A stretch of 64,000 bases of DNA from Gloeopeniophorella convolvens (GCA_022496205.1 WTXD01000076.1:43890-107889); one strand, 5' to 3'. Counted from the first letter of the stretch, positions 11,722 through 24,176 are shown. Notes: generated by a model not told the origin, from the sequence alone. A program made the numbers and translations.

Positions 11722-12640
11722 ATGCTGTATAGCCCTGCGAAAGCGCTCTTTGTGCTCCTTGCGTGCGTCGTGGGCCTCGTGCACGGCGTGGCGGTCCTCG
11801 AGAAGCGCGACGACAACCTCCCTGCGCGCGTGCCGTACGTCTTCCCCGCGCCGGGCGTGGACCCGGTGCGTACTTACTGCCAATTGCCTGTGTCCTGCGC
11901 GCGTGCTCAGTGTGCTGACCGGGATGGTGCGACTGCGCACGACAGGTCGCGGACGCGCTGCGCTCGCGCCGGCCGAACAACACGCTGCTGGACCTCGACG
12001 GTGCCCTGTGAGTCCACGACCGTGCCTGCCGATGCATGCGGTGCTGATTTCCCTCGCGCGCTCTTCAGGTTGAACAGCGACTCGCTCGCGCTGGCATGGA
12101 ACGGGCTCGCGGTCGAGATCCGCGACAACAACCCGATCCCGGACCAGATGCGTGAGCTCATCGTGCGCGCCTCCTTTCTGCTCCTCGTCGCGCTGGTTTC
12201 CTGAGCTACCGTGTCTACTGCTAGATCCTCCGCACCTCTGTCGTCACCAAGTCCTCGTACATCTGGTAAGTAATCCGCTCCCATTGCATCTCACGCGCGC
12301 AGGGACCTAACGACGCCTTCCCTACAGGATCCAGCACGAGTCCGTCGGGCGCTCGGTGGGCCTGACGACCGCACAGCTGCGGACGATCCGCTTCACGCCG
12401 ACGTTCGGGCGCCCCGAGGGCTTCTCGCGCGAGCTCGCCGCGGCGTTCGCGTTCACTGACTTCGCGACGGCGGTGATCAACGTGCCGGACGCGGTATTTA
12501 ACGACCTGCACGCGTTCCTGAACGACGCGCAGATCGTCGAGGCCGCCGCGACGGTCGGGACGTATAACCTCGTTGCGCGGTTCGTTGTCAGTCTGAACGT
12601 GGACGCCAAGATGAACGTCCCTGTGCCGATTCCGCAGTGA
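11722..12640 (+). CDS. Carboxymuconolactone decarboxylase/AhpD-like protein with signal peptide
   Basis: Five exons (11722-11865, 11946-12007, 12069-12162, 12225-12265, 12328-12640) join in frame to 217 residues. Residues 1-22 (MLYSPAKALFVLLACVVGLVHG) look like a secretion signal. The middle carries the family hallmark: MRELI, then ILRTSVVTKSSYIWIQHE and GLT, matching the helical AhpD/CMD fold around RE-xx-IL and E-x-xQH. CMD proteins decarboxylate lactones or act as peroxidases through a CxxC pair. No CxxC is seen here, so enzymatic activity is uncertain. A secreted member is unusual compared with cytosolic bacterial enzymes. Its 3' end converges on Rad21, 322 bases away. Confidence 0.75.
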
Positions 12641-12962
12641 TACTATAACTGGTGGTAGTCATTTAATACTTATAGTGTGGTGTGCTTCATTGAATCATTT
12701 CGTTTTGTCGCTATTCGGAGTGCTTGTTGATAGTAAATGGAATTGTGATACATTCCTAAAGAGCCAGCAAACATACATCAAGATAACGTAGATAGCAGGT
12801 GTGAGAAGCGAGGACATAACAACCAAGGTTCGAGGTATCGCTATTCAGAATGCTAGAAGAAATCGCAGGGTGATAAAGAAAAATCAAAAACAAGACTGCA
12901 GGCACGACAAAACGAGACACGATAATCCAAGCGATAGTAATGTGCGGGAGGCTTTGATCGCA
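12641..12962. other. 3' intergenic gap between convergent genes
   Basis: AT-richer than its surroundings and without an open frame; probably the two 3' untranslated regions of the CMD-like and rad21 genes. Confidence 0.5.
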
Positions 12963-15325
12963 TTACAGACCCATAGATGAGGATATAGATGGCGCGGACG
13001 ACCCGTGCCGCTGGCGCTCCCACAGCTTGTTCTTCGCGCGCACTTCGATATTCTCAAAGGGCGCCGACTGGCTGAGCTGCACGCAATCGCGCGTGCCCAG
13101 GACCAGCAGCTCGAAGAAGAACGCCGATGCCGCGCGGCGCGTCGCCTACAGCCCGCCATCAGCACACGCGCACAGGGCACAGACAGCACGCGCAGCCAGC
13201 CCACGCACCTTGGTCGACATGTGCCGGAAGCTCAGCACCTTCTCCGCCTCGTCCTCTGCGGGCTCGAGCTCGCGCCGGATGACGCCGAGCGCGCGCATCG
13301 TGTTCTTGCTGTAGCCCTTGCCGTCCGAGCCCGCGCTGCTGTCCGCCTCGGACACCTGGCTCGAGCCCTTCATGTCGAACACGGCGATCGGGCACGCGAG
13401 GTCCGCGTACGTCTCCTCGCCCTCGGCCTCCTCGGGCGCGGGCGTCGACACGCGCGAGATGCGCGTGAGCTCCGACGGCGCGAGCGACTTGTCGCGCACG
13501 AGCTCGACGGGCGCGGGCTCTGCGGCGCTGACGTCCATCTGGAAGTCCTCCATGCCGAGCCCCCCCGAGTCAAACTCGAACCCGGGGCCGACACTGGCGC
13601 CCCGCCCGAGCACGTCGCTCCCGACGCCCTGACTTGGCGCGACGCTCGCGCGGCGCGCTTGCCCGGGCACTTCGTCGTCGCCTGGCGCGACGCTACCCTC
13701 GCGCTCACCTTCAGGCTCAACGCGCGGGCGCTTGCTCGGCGGCTTCTCCGGGGACGCGCCGCGGCGCTTGCTGGCGGGGACGTGTGTCGTGACTGGGCGC
13801 ATGAACATCTCCTGCAGCTCGGGCGCTATGCCTGGCGGGCCCGCGAAGAAAAAGGTGCCGCTCGGCGTCACTTTTGTGGGGAGGAAGTGGGAGATGGGGT
13901 CCTCGCGGATCTCAAGGAGGCGCATTACGACAGGGGAGCGCGGCAGATATTGGTGTTCTGTCAGAATGGATGAGACGTCGACAGCGTTGAGTGGGCCCAA
14001 GCCGCCGCGTCCGCGACCCTCGAGCTCCGTGAGGTCATCGAAGATCTGCTTCTTCTTGCGCTTGCGCTTCTCTTCGGGCGCTGCTGGTTCTTCAGCTTGT
14101 TCAGCCTGTTCACCGACGACTACGACCGGTTCTGCCTCAATGTCTGCTGGCGGTGTGACGGGTGCTTCACTCAACGGCGATGCTGGATGAAGGTTAGCGA
14201 GTAAAGCGACAGCGAATAACTTGACGCACAGGCTCTGGATGGCGAGCGCGTTTGCTCAGGGGTCTTGGCTCCCTCGCTGACGGGACGGTCGCCAAAGTCG
14301 AGATCAAGGTCGATGTTCATGCCCTCATCTGGACCGAACCCAAAGTCGATATCATCACCAAATGGCTTCTCCGAGGGTTCCCGGCTGTGGTGGGAAAGCA
14401 AGTCCAGCTCGTCCCTGGTGTCCCCGAGAAGGTGCGAGTCGAGCGATTCGCGGGGGGCTCGTGGCGGGGCGGCATCACGACCGACTTCAACGCTCATATC
14501 ATCGGGTTCACTGGGTTCGTGAACACTGGGGGGCTCTTCCTCGTCTCCGAACGTTAGCCCGAGGTCAACTTCGTAGTCCTGCGACCCAATGCCGTCCGAG
14601 GGGCCCAGGTCAAAGCCATATCCACCTTCATCGGCATCGAGCTGGAAGTCGTCGGCAGTTGCAAGAGTGATGTCAGCCTGGCGAGCCACGTGATAACCCT
14701 GAGGCTGGACTTCACGATCTTCGAAGTCAATGTCCCTGAAAGCGGTGAGCTGCATGCGAGGCCGTCGGAATATCGACCTACCAGTTGATATCTGGCAGGA
14801 GGATGTCGAGGTCGAGTGCGTTGGTCGGGAGGGTGATAGCGTTACGGTTGACGGCAAGCTGATCTTCCGTCATGTCGACGACGCCTGGCCGGAACGCCTG
14901 TTGGATAGGTCGGCAATGCTGAGCACAGGATTACTGAAGCCAAGGGCGCACCATCTTGATTTTCAGGAGGGCTTCGTTACAGTCGTCGAGCAAGTACTTG
15001 GCCTTCCGGCTGTAGATGCGCACGACGCCGAGGAGTAGCTGACCACTGAGTCGAAGTGCCATGACCTCAATCTCCTGTCCCATGATCGCATCTGCGGTCG
15101 CTCCCTGGTGAGTAAACTGAAGCTATCTGAGAGTACAGCCGACACGCACCGACTGACTGCTCGATATCCGTCTGGAGGGTCTGTGCTTTGGAGAGCTTTC
15201 GCTCCATATGGGCGGCGAGCCATACTTTGGCGAGCGGTCCGCGTCGGGACAAGATTGCCTCTGAGTAGAACTGGAAAGACAGTCCAGAATGTTGGTCTGC
15301 ATATCGGATAAACAAGACGTACCAT
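12963..15325 (-). CDS. rad21: Cohesin kleisin subunit Rad21/Scc1
   Basis: The alpha-kleisin that closes the SMC1-SMC3 cohesin ring and is cleaved by separase at anaphase. The first exon is only the start codon (15323-15325); the next gives [20 protein letters not shown], the conserved N-terminal helix that contacts SMC3. [20 protein letters not shown] lies in later exons. A long acidic, Ser/Pro-rich middle follows. The C-terminal winged helix that binds SMC1 reads [18 protein letters not shown] and [15 protein letters not shown], with stop at 12963-12965. An intron of 47 bases lies near 14187-14233, and the last intron ends at 13146. Overall size is near 680 residues. The mitotic form is preferred over meiotic Rec8 because of the N-terminus and the long acidic middle, but Rec8 is not strictly excluded. 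Confidence 0.88.
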
Positions 15326-15533
15326 GGTGAATGGAAATGCCCGCGGGGGAGACGCGTCAAGCGCAGCGGGAGAGGGTCGCGGTCGCGGTTTGTCCGAGCG
15401 TGTGGACGAAACCAACGCGCCTGGGCCACGCGAGAGGCTAGAGCATCCGACGTCCCACGGTCACGTGCACCCCGTTTCCATTTTTGCGCGTGTCTGTCCC
15501 GCGTCTCGGCGCCAGCCACCCGTTCCGCCAGCG

Positions 15534-17365
15534 ATGTTCGCGTCTTCCTCCAGGACAGCCCTCTCCGCCGCCCAGAGGCGCGTCGCGACACAGACAAGGG
15601 ATGTCACTGTGGCGCTGTACTCGACAGGTGTGCTGTATACGGTTTTGTCGAAGCTATGGCTAACTGCCTTGGCCAGGGTCCCTACCTGAGCGCCCCCACC
15701 GACACCCTCCCCAAGATCGTTCCCAAGCCCATGCTGGTCACTCTGCTCCGAGAGGAGGTGCTCAGCGGAGAAATGGCTCTCAAAGCCGGCCATGGACATA
15801 CAGCAGGAGTCCTGTAATGCGCCCCACGGCTCAGTCCTTCACCCTGAGGCTCGGGCAGGCTGTGGATTTCGGGCGGACGGTCCAACTCCTGGAGATCCTC
15901 AAGGAAATGAAGGACCTAGGAATCAAACCAGATATTCTCACATACAACTCTGCGATGGAGCTGCTTGCAAGGCACGCCATGGAAGCGGAGGCGTGGGCGG
16001 TGCTCGACGATATGAAGGCAGTAGGCGTCGCACCTGATGTCGAGACGTACAAGTTCCTGCTGAGGGTTCGTGGTACACCACGGTTCCTCGGACACATCTC
16101 TCATGATCTTTCACTGCACAGGCTGTCCGCAGGTCCCCCCACCAGGCGACTTGGGCCGTAATTGACCTGATGGACCAGGCAGGAGTAGCACGCAACGAAG
16201 GTGTATACGCGCTACACATACAGCGCTACCTGAACGACGAAAACTTCGAAATGGCGTTCAAACTTTTGGTCGAGATGGAGGGCCGCGGCTATACCCCTAC
16301 CTTGAACACCGCGGAAGCAGTTATTACCGCAGCTGCTCAAAAAAAGATGCCGCGTCTCGCATGGGAGCTCGCGGAGAACTTCGAAGCAACCTCTGTGCGT
16401 AGGATAAGCCCACGCGTGTGGGCAGCGTGCCTATTGGCTTCTTCTGAGCTGCTCTACGTGCGTGTCTGTTCCGGGCTTTGCAGGCCCGAGCTCATCTTGC
16501 AACACAGAAAGACGGCGTTGTGCATCTTTGGCGAAAGCTCACAGAAGAACTCAAGATCCTTCCAGACGAAGGCTGCTGCATCGAGGTGCTACACACCGCC
16601 GGACGGCACGGGCTCCCCGAGCTTGCCATGGACGTGCTCCGTGTGCTCAAGAGCATCGGCGCCGAGCTCAAGGACTACCACTTCGCGCCGATCGTCGAGG
16701 CGCTCTGCCGCAGCGGCGATATCAAGGAGGCGCTCGGCCTGCTGACGGTGATGCGCCAACACAAGATCGAGCCCGACTCCGGTACCGCGCACCCCATCTT
16801 CAACGCGATCCGCACGGGCACGGACGCGGTGGACAAGGCGTGGGACGCCGTCGAGGCGCTGCATGCGGATGGCCAGACGGTCGACATCACCGCGGTGAAC
16901 GTCATCATCCAGGCATCCGTCGCACTCGGTGACCTCCAGCGCGCATTCGGGACATACCAGACGTGCGGGCAGCTCGGCGTCAAGCCGACCCTCGACACGT
17001 TCCACTACCTGCTCTCGGGCTGCATCTCGGCGAAGCACCGCGAGCTGGGCGACCGCCTCGTGGCGGAGATGAAAGAGGCGAAGATCAAGCCCGACGCGGG
17101 CACGTACGAGCGGCTGATTGTGCTGTGCCTCACGGGCGAGACGTACGAGGACGCGTTCTTTTACCTCGAGGAGATGAAGGCGGAGAACCTCTACCCACCA
17201 CTCTCGGTCTACGAGGCGATCATCCGGCGCTGCGTCATGGAGAAGGATTCGCGGTATGCGGTGGCGGTGCAGGAGCTGGGGGAGTTCGGATACAGCGTGT
17301 CTCCGGCGCTGCAGAAGGTCATTTCGGGCGAAGGCGAGGGTAGCAGGCCTAGGCGGAGGCCGTAG
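15534..17365 (+). CDS. Pentatricopeptide-repeat (PPR) protein, probably mitochondrial
   Basis: PPR proteins bind organelle RNA through tandem helix pairs of about 35 residues. The N-terminus (MFASSSRTALSAAQRRVATQ) is basic, hydroxylated and free of acids, as in a mitochondrial targeting peptide. PPR-like units include EMKDLGIKPDILTYNSAMEL, DDMKAVGVAPDVETYKFLL, EMKEAKIKPDAGTYERLIVL and EMKAENLYPPLSVYEAIIRR. An intron at 16066-16131 is clean. Two places need care. A coding stretch LPKIVPKPMLVTLLREEV (about 15705-15760) must shift by one base near 15810 to join MRPTAQSFTL. At 16395-16483 the reading frame is linked either by an 89-base intron or by reading through SVRRISPRVWAACL and losing one base. 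It diverges from rad21 with a 208-base gap. Confidence 0.8.
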
Positions 17366-17521
17366 ATCTACTATAACCTATAGACGGCGGGCGAGGCGGC
17401 CTCCAGGCAGACACGTGACGTCAGAGCGCGACGCGTTTGTTTGTGTCTGTTTCCTGCCCGTTCGGAATCGCCTCTACAGTTACTCTACACTCACTCAAGT
17501 ATTGGGATTATATCCTCGGCC

Positions 17522-19616
17522 ATGCAAGCAATCACTATTCAGCAGTACAAAGACCGGTACGCAATACTGCAGCGGAAGCTCGAGCAGTTGGAGAAAGTTC
17601 ACGCTGAGGGAAAGAAACAGGTTCGGCTTGCCACTCTTTCATGTTTCTTCGGCTGACCCCCGGACAGTATCAGACCACCCTCGACAACCTCACAGGCGAA
17701 CTCACTACCGTGCGCAAGGCCAACGCAGACCAATCCACACGAATAGAGAAGCTAAAAAAGCAGGCCGATGCGCAGGATGCCCGCGTTCAGGAGCTGAAGA
17801 AGACCGTGCTCACAGACCAGGCCGACCTGAAGGACCTCCGCGCCAAGCTGCGCTCAGCAGAGGCCGAGCGCACTGCACTGCAGGCCAAACACGACGACGC
17901 AGTGCGGACGAAACACGCAGCGCGCGCCGCCGACACGCTCCGCCGCGACGAACTGCGCGAGCGCGATCAGCGCGTCGCGGAGCTGGAGGCCGCGCTGGCG
18001 GCGGAGAAGCGGAAGCGGGCGGAAGCGGAGGCAAAGCTGCGCGACGCTACCGAACAGAGGGCGGACGAAGAGACGCAGCGCGCGCTCGACGGCGCACGGA
18101 CACGGACGCAGCTCGAGCAGGCGCGCGCGGAGACGGCACAGACGAAGGCCGCGCTGGACGCCGCGCGCGCGCAGGGAGGGGAGGAGCGCGAGGCGCTCGT
18201 GGCGCAGGTCGAGGCGCTGCGCGACGTGCTCGCGCAGGCGGCGGAGGCGTACGGGCGGCTCGTCGCGGAGACGGTGGGCAGGGCGGCGCACGGGCGGCTG
18301 CGCCGCGAGTACGACGCGCTGCAGTTCAGGACGCTCCGGCTGGAGCGCAAGCTTGCCAATTCGGACGCGCAGGTCAAGGAGCTCGCCACGCTCGTCCGGC
18401 AGACGCGCGACGCGAACGTGTTTCTGGAGGCGCAGCTCCGGGCGGCTCATGAAGACAGCGCGTTGTATGCTTCTGCCCTGGAGGACCTCAGGCAGGATCT
18501 CGAGGACCCCCGCGACTCCTCCACGCACATCCTTCTTTCCGATACGCTGTTCACGCTACACCAGGAGCTTCTGGACACTGAGCTCGACATCCGCGAAGCC
18601 CTGTCTTCCGGCGACCAACAAATGGCCAAGCTCCTTGTTGGTCTCAACCAAGAACTTGTGACTTCTTGCGTTTCAACGCGCGCGGACCTGGACGCAGAAG
18701 CCCTCGCTCGGCAGACCACTGCAGTGCAGCTGCAAACCGCCAACGCACTCCAAGACGCAACAGCTGCAGATCTACACGCGACCCGCGCTGAACTGGAATC
18801 TTCACGAAGGCGCCTAGAGGAGACCTCCAACACCCTGGGCGCCGCGCGGGCAAGCGAGGCGGCGCTCGCGGAGGAGATCAAAGTTGCCAAGTCGCAGAAC
18901 AGGGAGCAGGCTGCCGCGCACAAACAGGCTCTCCAGAGGGAAAAGGACGCCTCCGGCAAGCTCGTGAGCAGTCTGCAGCAGAGCAAGGTGGCAGAGGAGG
19001 AGCTCCGCGGGGAGATCGACCAGTGCGTCTTTATCTCGGGCGCGCGCGCAAAATCGACGCTTACACCCCGCCCGCGCGCAGACTGGCGACGGAGCTCGCA
19101 GACGCAGAGCGCTACCGCGAGGCGTACCACACGCTCGTGGACGAGGTCGGCATCTTGGCGGCGCGCAACGAGCTCGCCGAGGGCGAGGCCAACAGGCTCA
19201 GCCGGTTCAACGCCGAGATCCTGGGGCACACTAACCCCGCGCAGCGCATCGTGTACCTCGACCGCGTCCGCCGCGAGCTGGCAGAGACAAAGCAGGTGCG
19301 TTGCGCCGCGGCCCGCGACGAACGACGAGCGACTGACGGAGCGCCCGCACGGCAGACGCTGGTAGTCGTCACGCGCGAGCGCGACGCCGCGGGCGCGCAG
19401 ATCGAGGGCCTCCGCCGCGAGCTGGGCCTGTACAGGTCCGTGCCGGTGGAGGGCAAGCCGCGCACCCACATGACGCGCGTCGCGCGCGTGCCGTTCGCCG
19501 CGCAGAGCCAGAACGTCGACCCTGCGCGGACGCGGAGTGCGAGCGCGGAGGTCGCGAGGCATCTGCCGCCGCTGGCAGACGGGAGCGGCGATATGAGCGT
19601 GGACGAGATCTTGTAG
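17522..19616 (+). CDS. Long coiled-coil protein with HMMR/kinesin-tail-like C-terminus
   Basis: Four exons (17522-17620, 17668-19022, 19082-19295, 19356-19616) give 642 residues. Almost all of the second exon is heptad-rich Glu/Arg/Ala coiled coil. Near the C-terminus the motif LSRFNAEILGHTNPAQRIVY followed by LDRVRRELAETK resembles the conserved 'LGH-N-x-x-Q-K/R-I' box found in HMMR-type and kinesin-associated spindle proteins. I infer a cytoskeletal or spindle-pole role from that box only. The tail (PVEGKPRTHMTRVARVPF) is basic. It is tandem with the PPR gene, 156 bases downstream. The start ATGCAAGCAATC is chosen because the upstream in-frame extension contains no coiled coil. Confidence 0.7.
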
Positions 19617-19699
19617 CGGGGCAGGATCTGTTGTGCACATCTATATTTGTTTATTTCAGTGCTTTGCTTTGCTGAATGGGAATGAGTTGATGACTCGGG

Positions 19700-19812
19700 C
19701 TTGATGCGTTCCGAGTATTCAGTGCAAGTATATAGTCGTGGTCACAGAAGGAGCTCCTGGAGTGTCGCTGCCATCAGATCAGTGAGACCAGCGGGAGTGG
19801 GGGCGCTGAGCT
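19700..19812 (+). repeat. Diverged direct repeat, copy A
   Basis: Shares TTGATGCGTTC-GAGT-TTCAGTG, then TGGT-CA, GAAGTAT/GAGTGTCG..ATCGCTGCC and a GGGGGCGCTGA word with copy B at 24177-24276. The order is the same and the orientation is direct. It lies just downstream of the coiled-coil gene. Confidence 0.6.
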
Positions 19813-21036
19813 TCAGCCCTGGACAGCATTGTTCGAGGACTCTCGAGCGATCTGGCTGGCCACCCGGACCCGTTGCAAGCCTCGGAAGTCCGAGTCTGGA
19901 ACACGCCCTATATAATTGTCAGTGTCCTCCGCACTGGCACTTCGTCCGATGACTTCAAGTTTCCAAGCAATCACCGCCGTGTCGATTTAGGTGTTTCGTC
20001 TGAAACAGGTTCCTTCCCAGACTCGTACCTTGAAGCTTGAAGCTTGACATGTCAGGCTATGTGGGCCTCGCTTCTACATGTACTACAGATTGATCGATTG
20101 TCATCGATCTGGGTGCAGTCTGCTTACAGGAGACAGCTAGCTTCTTCACACGTTCACGTTCAGTGACCAGTCTCCGCTTCGCATCGTCACCGGCGTCGTT
20201 CTTTCATACCCTGACAGTTCTTCCTTTCTCTCGATGTCTTCGGCGTCCCCGGTGCGACCGAACTTCCGTCTGCAGGCGCTCTCCTCTCTATACTTACTCA
20301 ACCAACCCGGGCACTCGGAGGCGGGGGACCCATATGCAGCTAACTTATTTTTTTTGCCAAGTCCTCGCAGGCCCTCGCCCCCACCCCGCAGCAGCGACCT
20401 GCGCCTCTGAGGCCCACGCCGACTGACACTTGAAGGAGCTGAACGACCATCCGCTTGGACCGCAGAGAACCGGGTCGCGACCCACATAATGTGATTCCCT
20501 CCAGGAACTCCCTTTCAGCCCAAAATTTTTCCAAGGGGACCCGTCTGAGGGTGCCATTCTGCCGCGCGCACATCTAGATGATCACCTCCGACGTTCAACT
20601 GTATCCATGTCGTAACACCCACAATTTGGCACAGATCGCTTTCATGACCAGCGACCAATGCCCGGGCTACGGAACTGAAAGTCTTTAGGTGTGGCTCGAG
20701 CTTATCGCCAATGTGTTTCCCACTCGAGCTTACCAACAGTACCCCTGCGCCCACCCTGCGCCGTGCCCACCATGGCACCTTATACTGCATGTTTGACCTG
20801 CCAAAGTAATCTAAGGTCGCGCCACGTTGAACCCTACACCGTGAGTTGATTGCGCCAGCGCGCCTCCAACCTGCAAGATCACAGCCTCGCGGCCGCATAC
20901 GGTTCAGCTTCTCAGACGTATTGCCGCGTGTTCCTGGGGTACTTAATCCTTCCTTGTCTGGCTCTCGGAGAGCATCTCATTCCGCTACACTACTATTCCC
21001 CGCCTTCCCCTGCAATACCCTGGCAATGCTCTAGCT
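19813..21036. other. Gene-poor gap before the zinc-finger gene
   Basis: About 1.2 kb. Short frames occur on both strands, none with a recognisable motif. The final 150 bases are pyrimidine-rich and probably hold the zinc-finger gene's promoter and leader. Confidence 0.45.
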
Positions 21037-22506
21037 ATGTCCTACAATTACGATGGTCACGCAAGGTCGTTGAGACCGAACCCCACTGGCAGCGACCAGG
21101 CTCACAGTGGCTCGTCGTTCTCGGAGCAGGGTAGGACTACATTTCCCCCACTCGCTATAGCATTCCCAACCTCTGACTCCCCAGGTTTGTCATTTAATGT
21201 CGCTTCAACACATGTGAATTCAATCTTCGGGTCTCCCAACACAGTGTCCGGCAGCTATCCAAGTCATTACCCGTCTCAGCAGTACTATACTCCAGTGCCA
21301 TACGAGCCGCACTACTGTTCGTAGTAGCGTTTGCGATGTTTGACTGTTGATTCACTGATTCCATCACCAGCCGCGTCCGCTCAGCAGCACCCGCACATTG
21401 GGTACCCGGGCTATGCGGTCCCGACGTACCAGCAACTCTCCGACGCGAGATACGTGACTAGCAGTGGCCGAGCGTACATTCCTCCTAGAGCTTCACCTCC
21501 TGGTGCCACCGACCTAAGGAGACTCCCGTCTCTGAGCGTACCGAGAGACGACAGATGGCCGAATGCCCACTGGCACTATGCTTCACCCTGGCATGCTGAT
21601 ATGCAGATGTCGGGTGCAGTAAACAACATGCGATCTCCGCACGTCGGATACTCCAGCGCCTTACTTAGCTACCCTCAGTATCTGCAGTACCAGTCTCTAG
21701 CAGTAACCACCTACTCATCCGGTCGCAGTCCTTCTGGAGGCGCAGTCCCCACGGCTGCGGCTGCTAATACACACTACCACCATCCGATGCGCCAAAGCGA
21801 ACGCACCACCACCGTAGACCCGCAACTTCTGCAACGTCTGTCGGGGGCCCCAGTCACAGATCCTGCTCCGCCCATTCTTGGTTCGGAGATGCAAAACTTG
21901 AAAGAGCCGGGTCTACCCGCGGCCGCTTGCTATGCACCTCCAACGACTCACGAATTAACACCCAAATCCACTCAGGTGAGTGTCATCGTTGAACGTGGAT
22001 AGGGCATGTGCTTACCTTCACGCACGCAGGAGATGCAAGGCATGGGGTCGATGGACGTCCAACCCGCCCTAGGCTTGGCCATATCTCCCAAGTGCCAACT
22101 CGCTGAGATACCCGGGTATGTGGCTGACTACGGTGACTCCCACGGCACCGAGGCCCTCGACAGACGCTCAAATCCCCGGAGGCACAGGCTTACGACAGCC
22201 CAAAGCCACTATCGTATACACGGGACCAAAGCGTCCCGCTTTCCTTGCTCCAACTGTCCTAAGCTTTGCGGAAGGAAGCAAGAGCTCAAGCGTCATGTCT
22301 TTGAGAGACACGATCCGGGAAAGCCTTTGGAGTGCCCCTTCTGCGCTAATTTCAAATGGAAGCGCAGCAACGCAATCAAGAAGCATATTCTAACTGTCCA
22401 CAAGGACCACTTGAAGATGGACGAACTAGAAGAAATCTCTGCGTTGAGAGGCTTCAGCCAGACGCTTGAGTACCTCGGGAAGCCACGGAGGGCTTCGAAC
22501 CCCTGA
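21037..22506 (+). CDS. C2H2-type zinc-finger regulatory protein 1
   Basis: Exons 21037-21130, 21185-21316, 21371-21975 and 22030-22506 sum to 435 residues. The N-terminal two thirds are Ser/Tyr/Pro/Gln-rich and probably disordered. The C-terminus holds two fingers: FPCSNCPKLCGRKQELKRHV with a following FERH, and LECPFCANFKWKRSNAIKKH with ILTVH. These bind zinc and probably DNA, so the protein is likely a transcription factor. The first intron (54 bases) is in phase, so its retention would add 18 residues. It shares the start MSYN and the layout (disordered N-terminus, paired C-terminal fingers) with the gene at 53154-55283. Confidence 0.72.
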
Positions 22507-23652
22507 GTCCGTATAGATTTCCAGGAGCTAGGGTCTATTGAGTCTCCGAGAATACTGTATATCTACGACGTGAGCTGTGGTGTACTAATGTTGTAGGATA
22601 AATAAACATACGACTTCAACAAATATGTGACCGTGATCATCATACATAATCCAGCGACTGGGAGCTCTCTTCCCGTATTGCTGACTAGTGTTTTATGAGG
22701 GGTATCCTAGGAAAGCTTATCGAGTATATGCACGGCGATCGGGTGAAGTTGTCAGCAAAGAGGTCCATACCTACTTCATTGCGATAGACCACTGGTGGAC
22801 CCGTTCTCTCAACAAAGAAATAACGCCAAACACACCTAGAATATGGCGACTTACGGGGCTCTATGCTATTGTAGGTCGCAAGAAAGACTCACCGTGACCG
22901 GCAGTCTTTGGTTTGACGAACGCACTAACGTCGACCTTCCGATGTCCTTCTCAAAGGCAATCTGTTTCATTTCGGCGCCAGCGCGCTCGGAGCTCCTCTT
23001 TCCGGGGCTCGGCCAAGCCCATGTTCAGCATATCCCTTTCCACGGCGAGCCGCCGTTGCTCCCTTGAGGGAGGATGACGGTACAGAGGACAATAGAGGGG
23101 TTTCAAAGTATATTCTCGCAGAAACAGCCTTTTGGCGTTATAACCCTCGGAGGCCCTGGCGCTGGCTGAGCGTTCACAGGAGGCTGCGCGCTGGTCTCGT
23201 CTTCAGGCTCTTGTTCAGGGTGAGCACCACCCTGATCGCGGGGTTCCTCGGATGACCAGATATTCCGTCAGCGATACGTAGAGAGGCGCACACTCTCCCT
23301 TGCAGCTGTAGTGGCTATAGAAGAGCCTGGCGCGCTAATGCGGTTGGCTATACGCAAAGGGACATCCTCCTCGTTCGCCGTTCGGCCCTGCTCCGGCTTG
23401 GGCGTTCACATCCTCGTTGATCGCACGGGCCTGGTTGCCCTCTCATATTCGAGCTTCGATGGGGATGGCCCAACTCGGGTCTGGCAGGAACGACCGTGTT
23501 TAATGGGACTGGAGACACCAAGGACGGAACGACTGACCGCCCAGCTTACCAAGGCCGTCAGGACCCTAACGGCTCGGTGGACCTTCTGCCTGGTCGGCAT
23601 CAGATGCATGTACTAAATGCCAGTCGAGGTTAATGCTTAGAGGTAAAGAGGT
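22507..23652. other. Intergenic stretch, nothing recognised
   Basis: Frames at 22688-23616 on the plus strand have no motif and no clear splice structure. No RNA gene was seen. Confidence 0.45.
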
Positions 23653-24075
23653 CTAGCGATCACAAACGCTCATGAAGCCTGTTGGCCTGTTGCGCCATGT
23701 CCAATAGGCATCAAGATACTCGTACGCCACGTCTTCGCTGATTCGCCTTCTCTTCTTTGGGGATACGGGACTAGAAGGCGACGGCACGTCGACGGGCCTC
23801 GTGGCAGCATGGCTGTGAAGCGCAGCGTTTGTAGTCCTCGTATCTTGGCCAGCTACCGCATCCAGCAGAGGATCTATGTTTGTTCCCCGAATGAATCGGG
23901 GCGGAGAGGGAATCAGTATAAGCGCGAACAGGTCGTAAAACCCTCTGTGTAAACGGGTAGCCACGTAATGTAGCGTGCGGTGGTTCGTAGACAGAGGCTC
24001 GGAGTAGGGATCCCATAAGGTAGGTGTGCGTGTGCGTGCGGGATGTAATGAGGATTCAAGAGAGCGAGTAGACAT
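23653..24075 (-). CDS. Hypothetical protein, 140 residues
   Basis: A single uninterrupted frame. It has a hydrophobic stretch HRGFYDLFALILIPSPPRF in the middle, a basic nuclear-signal-like SPKKRRRISED, and an aromatic C-terminal part EYLDAYWTWRNRPTGF. The mixture of a basic cluster and aromatic residues looks more like protein than the neighbouring shadow frames, but I do not recognise it. It may be one exon of a longer gene. Confidence 0.35.
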   Translation of the reverse strand: MSTRSLESSLHPARTRTPTLWDPYSEPLSTNHRTLHYVATRLHRGFYDLFALILIPSPPRFIRGTNIDPLLDAVAGQDTRTTNAALHSHAATRPVDVPSPSSPVSPKKRRRISEDVAYEYLDAYWTWRNRPTGFMSVCDR

Positions 24076-24176
24076 CGCTGTGTTCGGCCACGCTCAGACC
24101 ACTGACGAGGGGACCAGGTGGGGTAGGTAGGGGTCTCCAGGTTCTTCCTGCTATGGCACCGCGCGACTTGATGCGT

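Noticed and set aside
11045..12073. 342-codon plus-strand frame
   Set aside because: It is Arg/Pro/Ser-rich, crosses the promoter gap and overlaps the CMD-like gene out of frame; no motif.
13005..13973. 322-codon plus-strand frame opposite rad21
   Set aside because: Antisense shadow of GC-rich rad21 exons; composition dominated by Arg, Ala and Leu.
16458..16483. 26-base intron in the PPR gene
   Set aside because: Too short for a spliceosomal intron; an 89-base intron or a missing base explains the frame change better.
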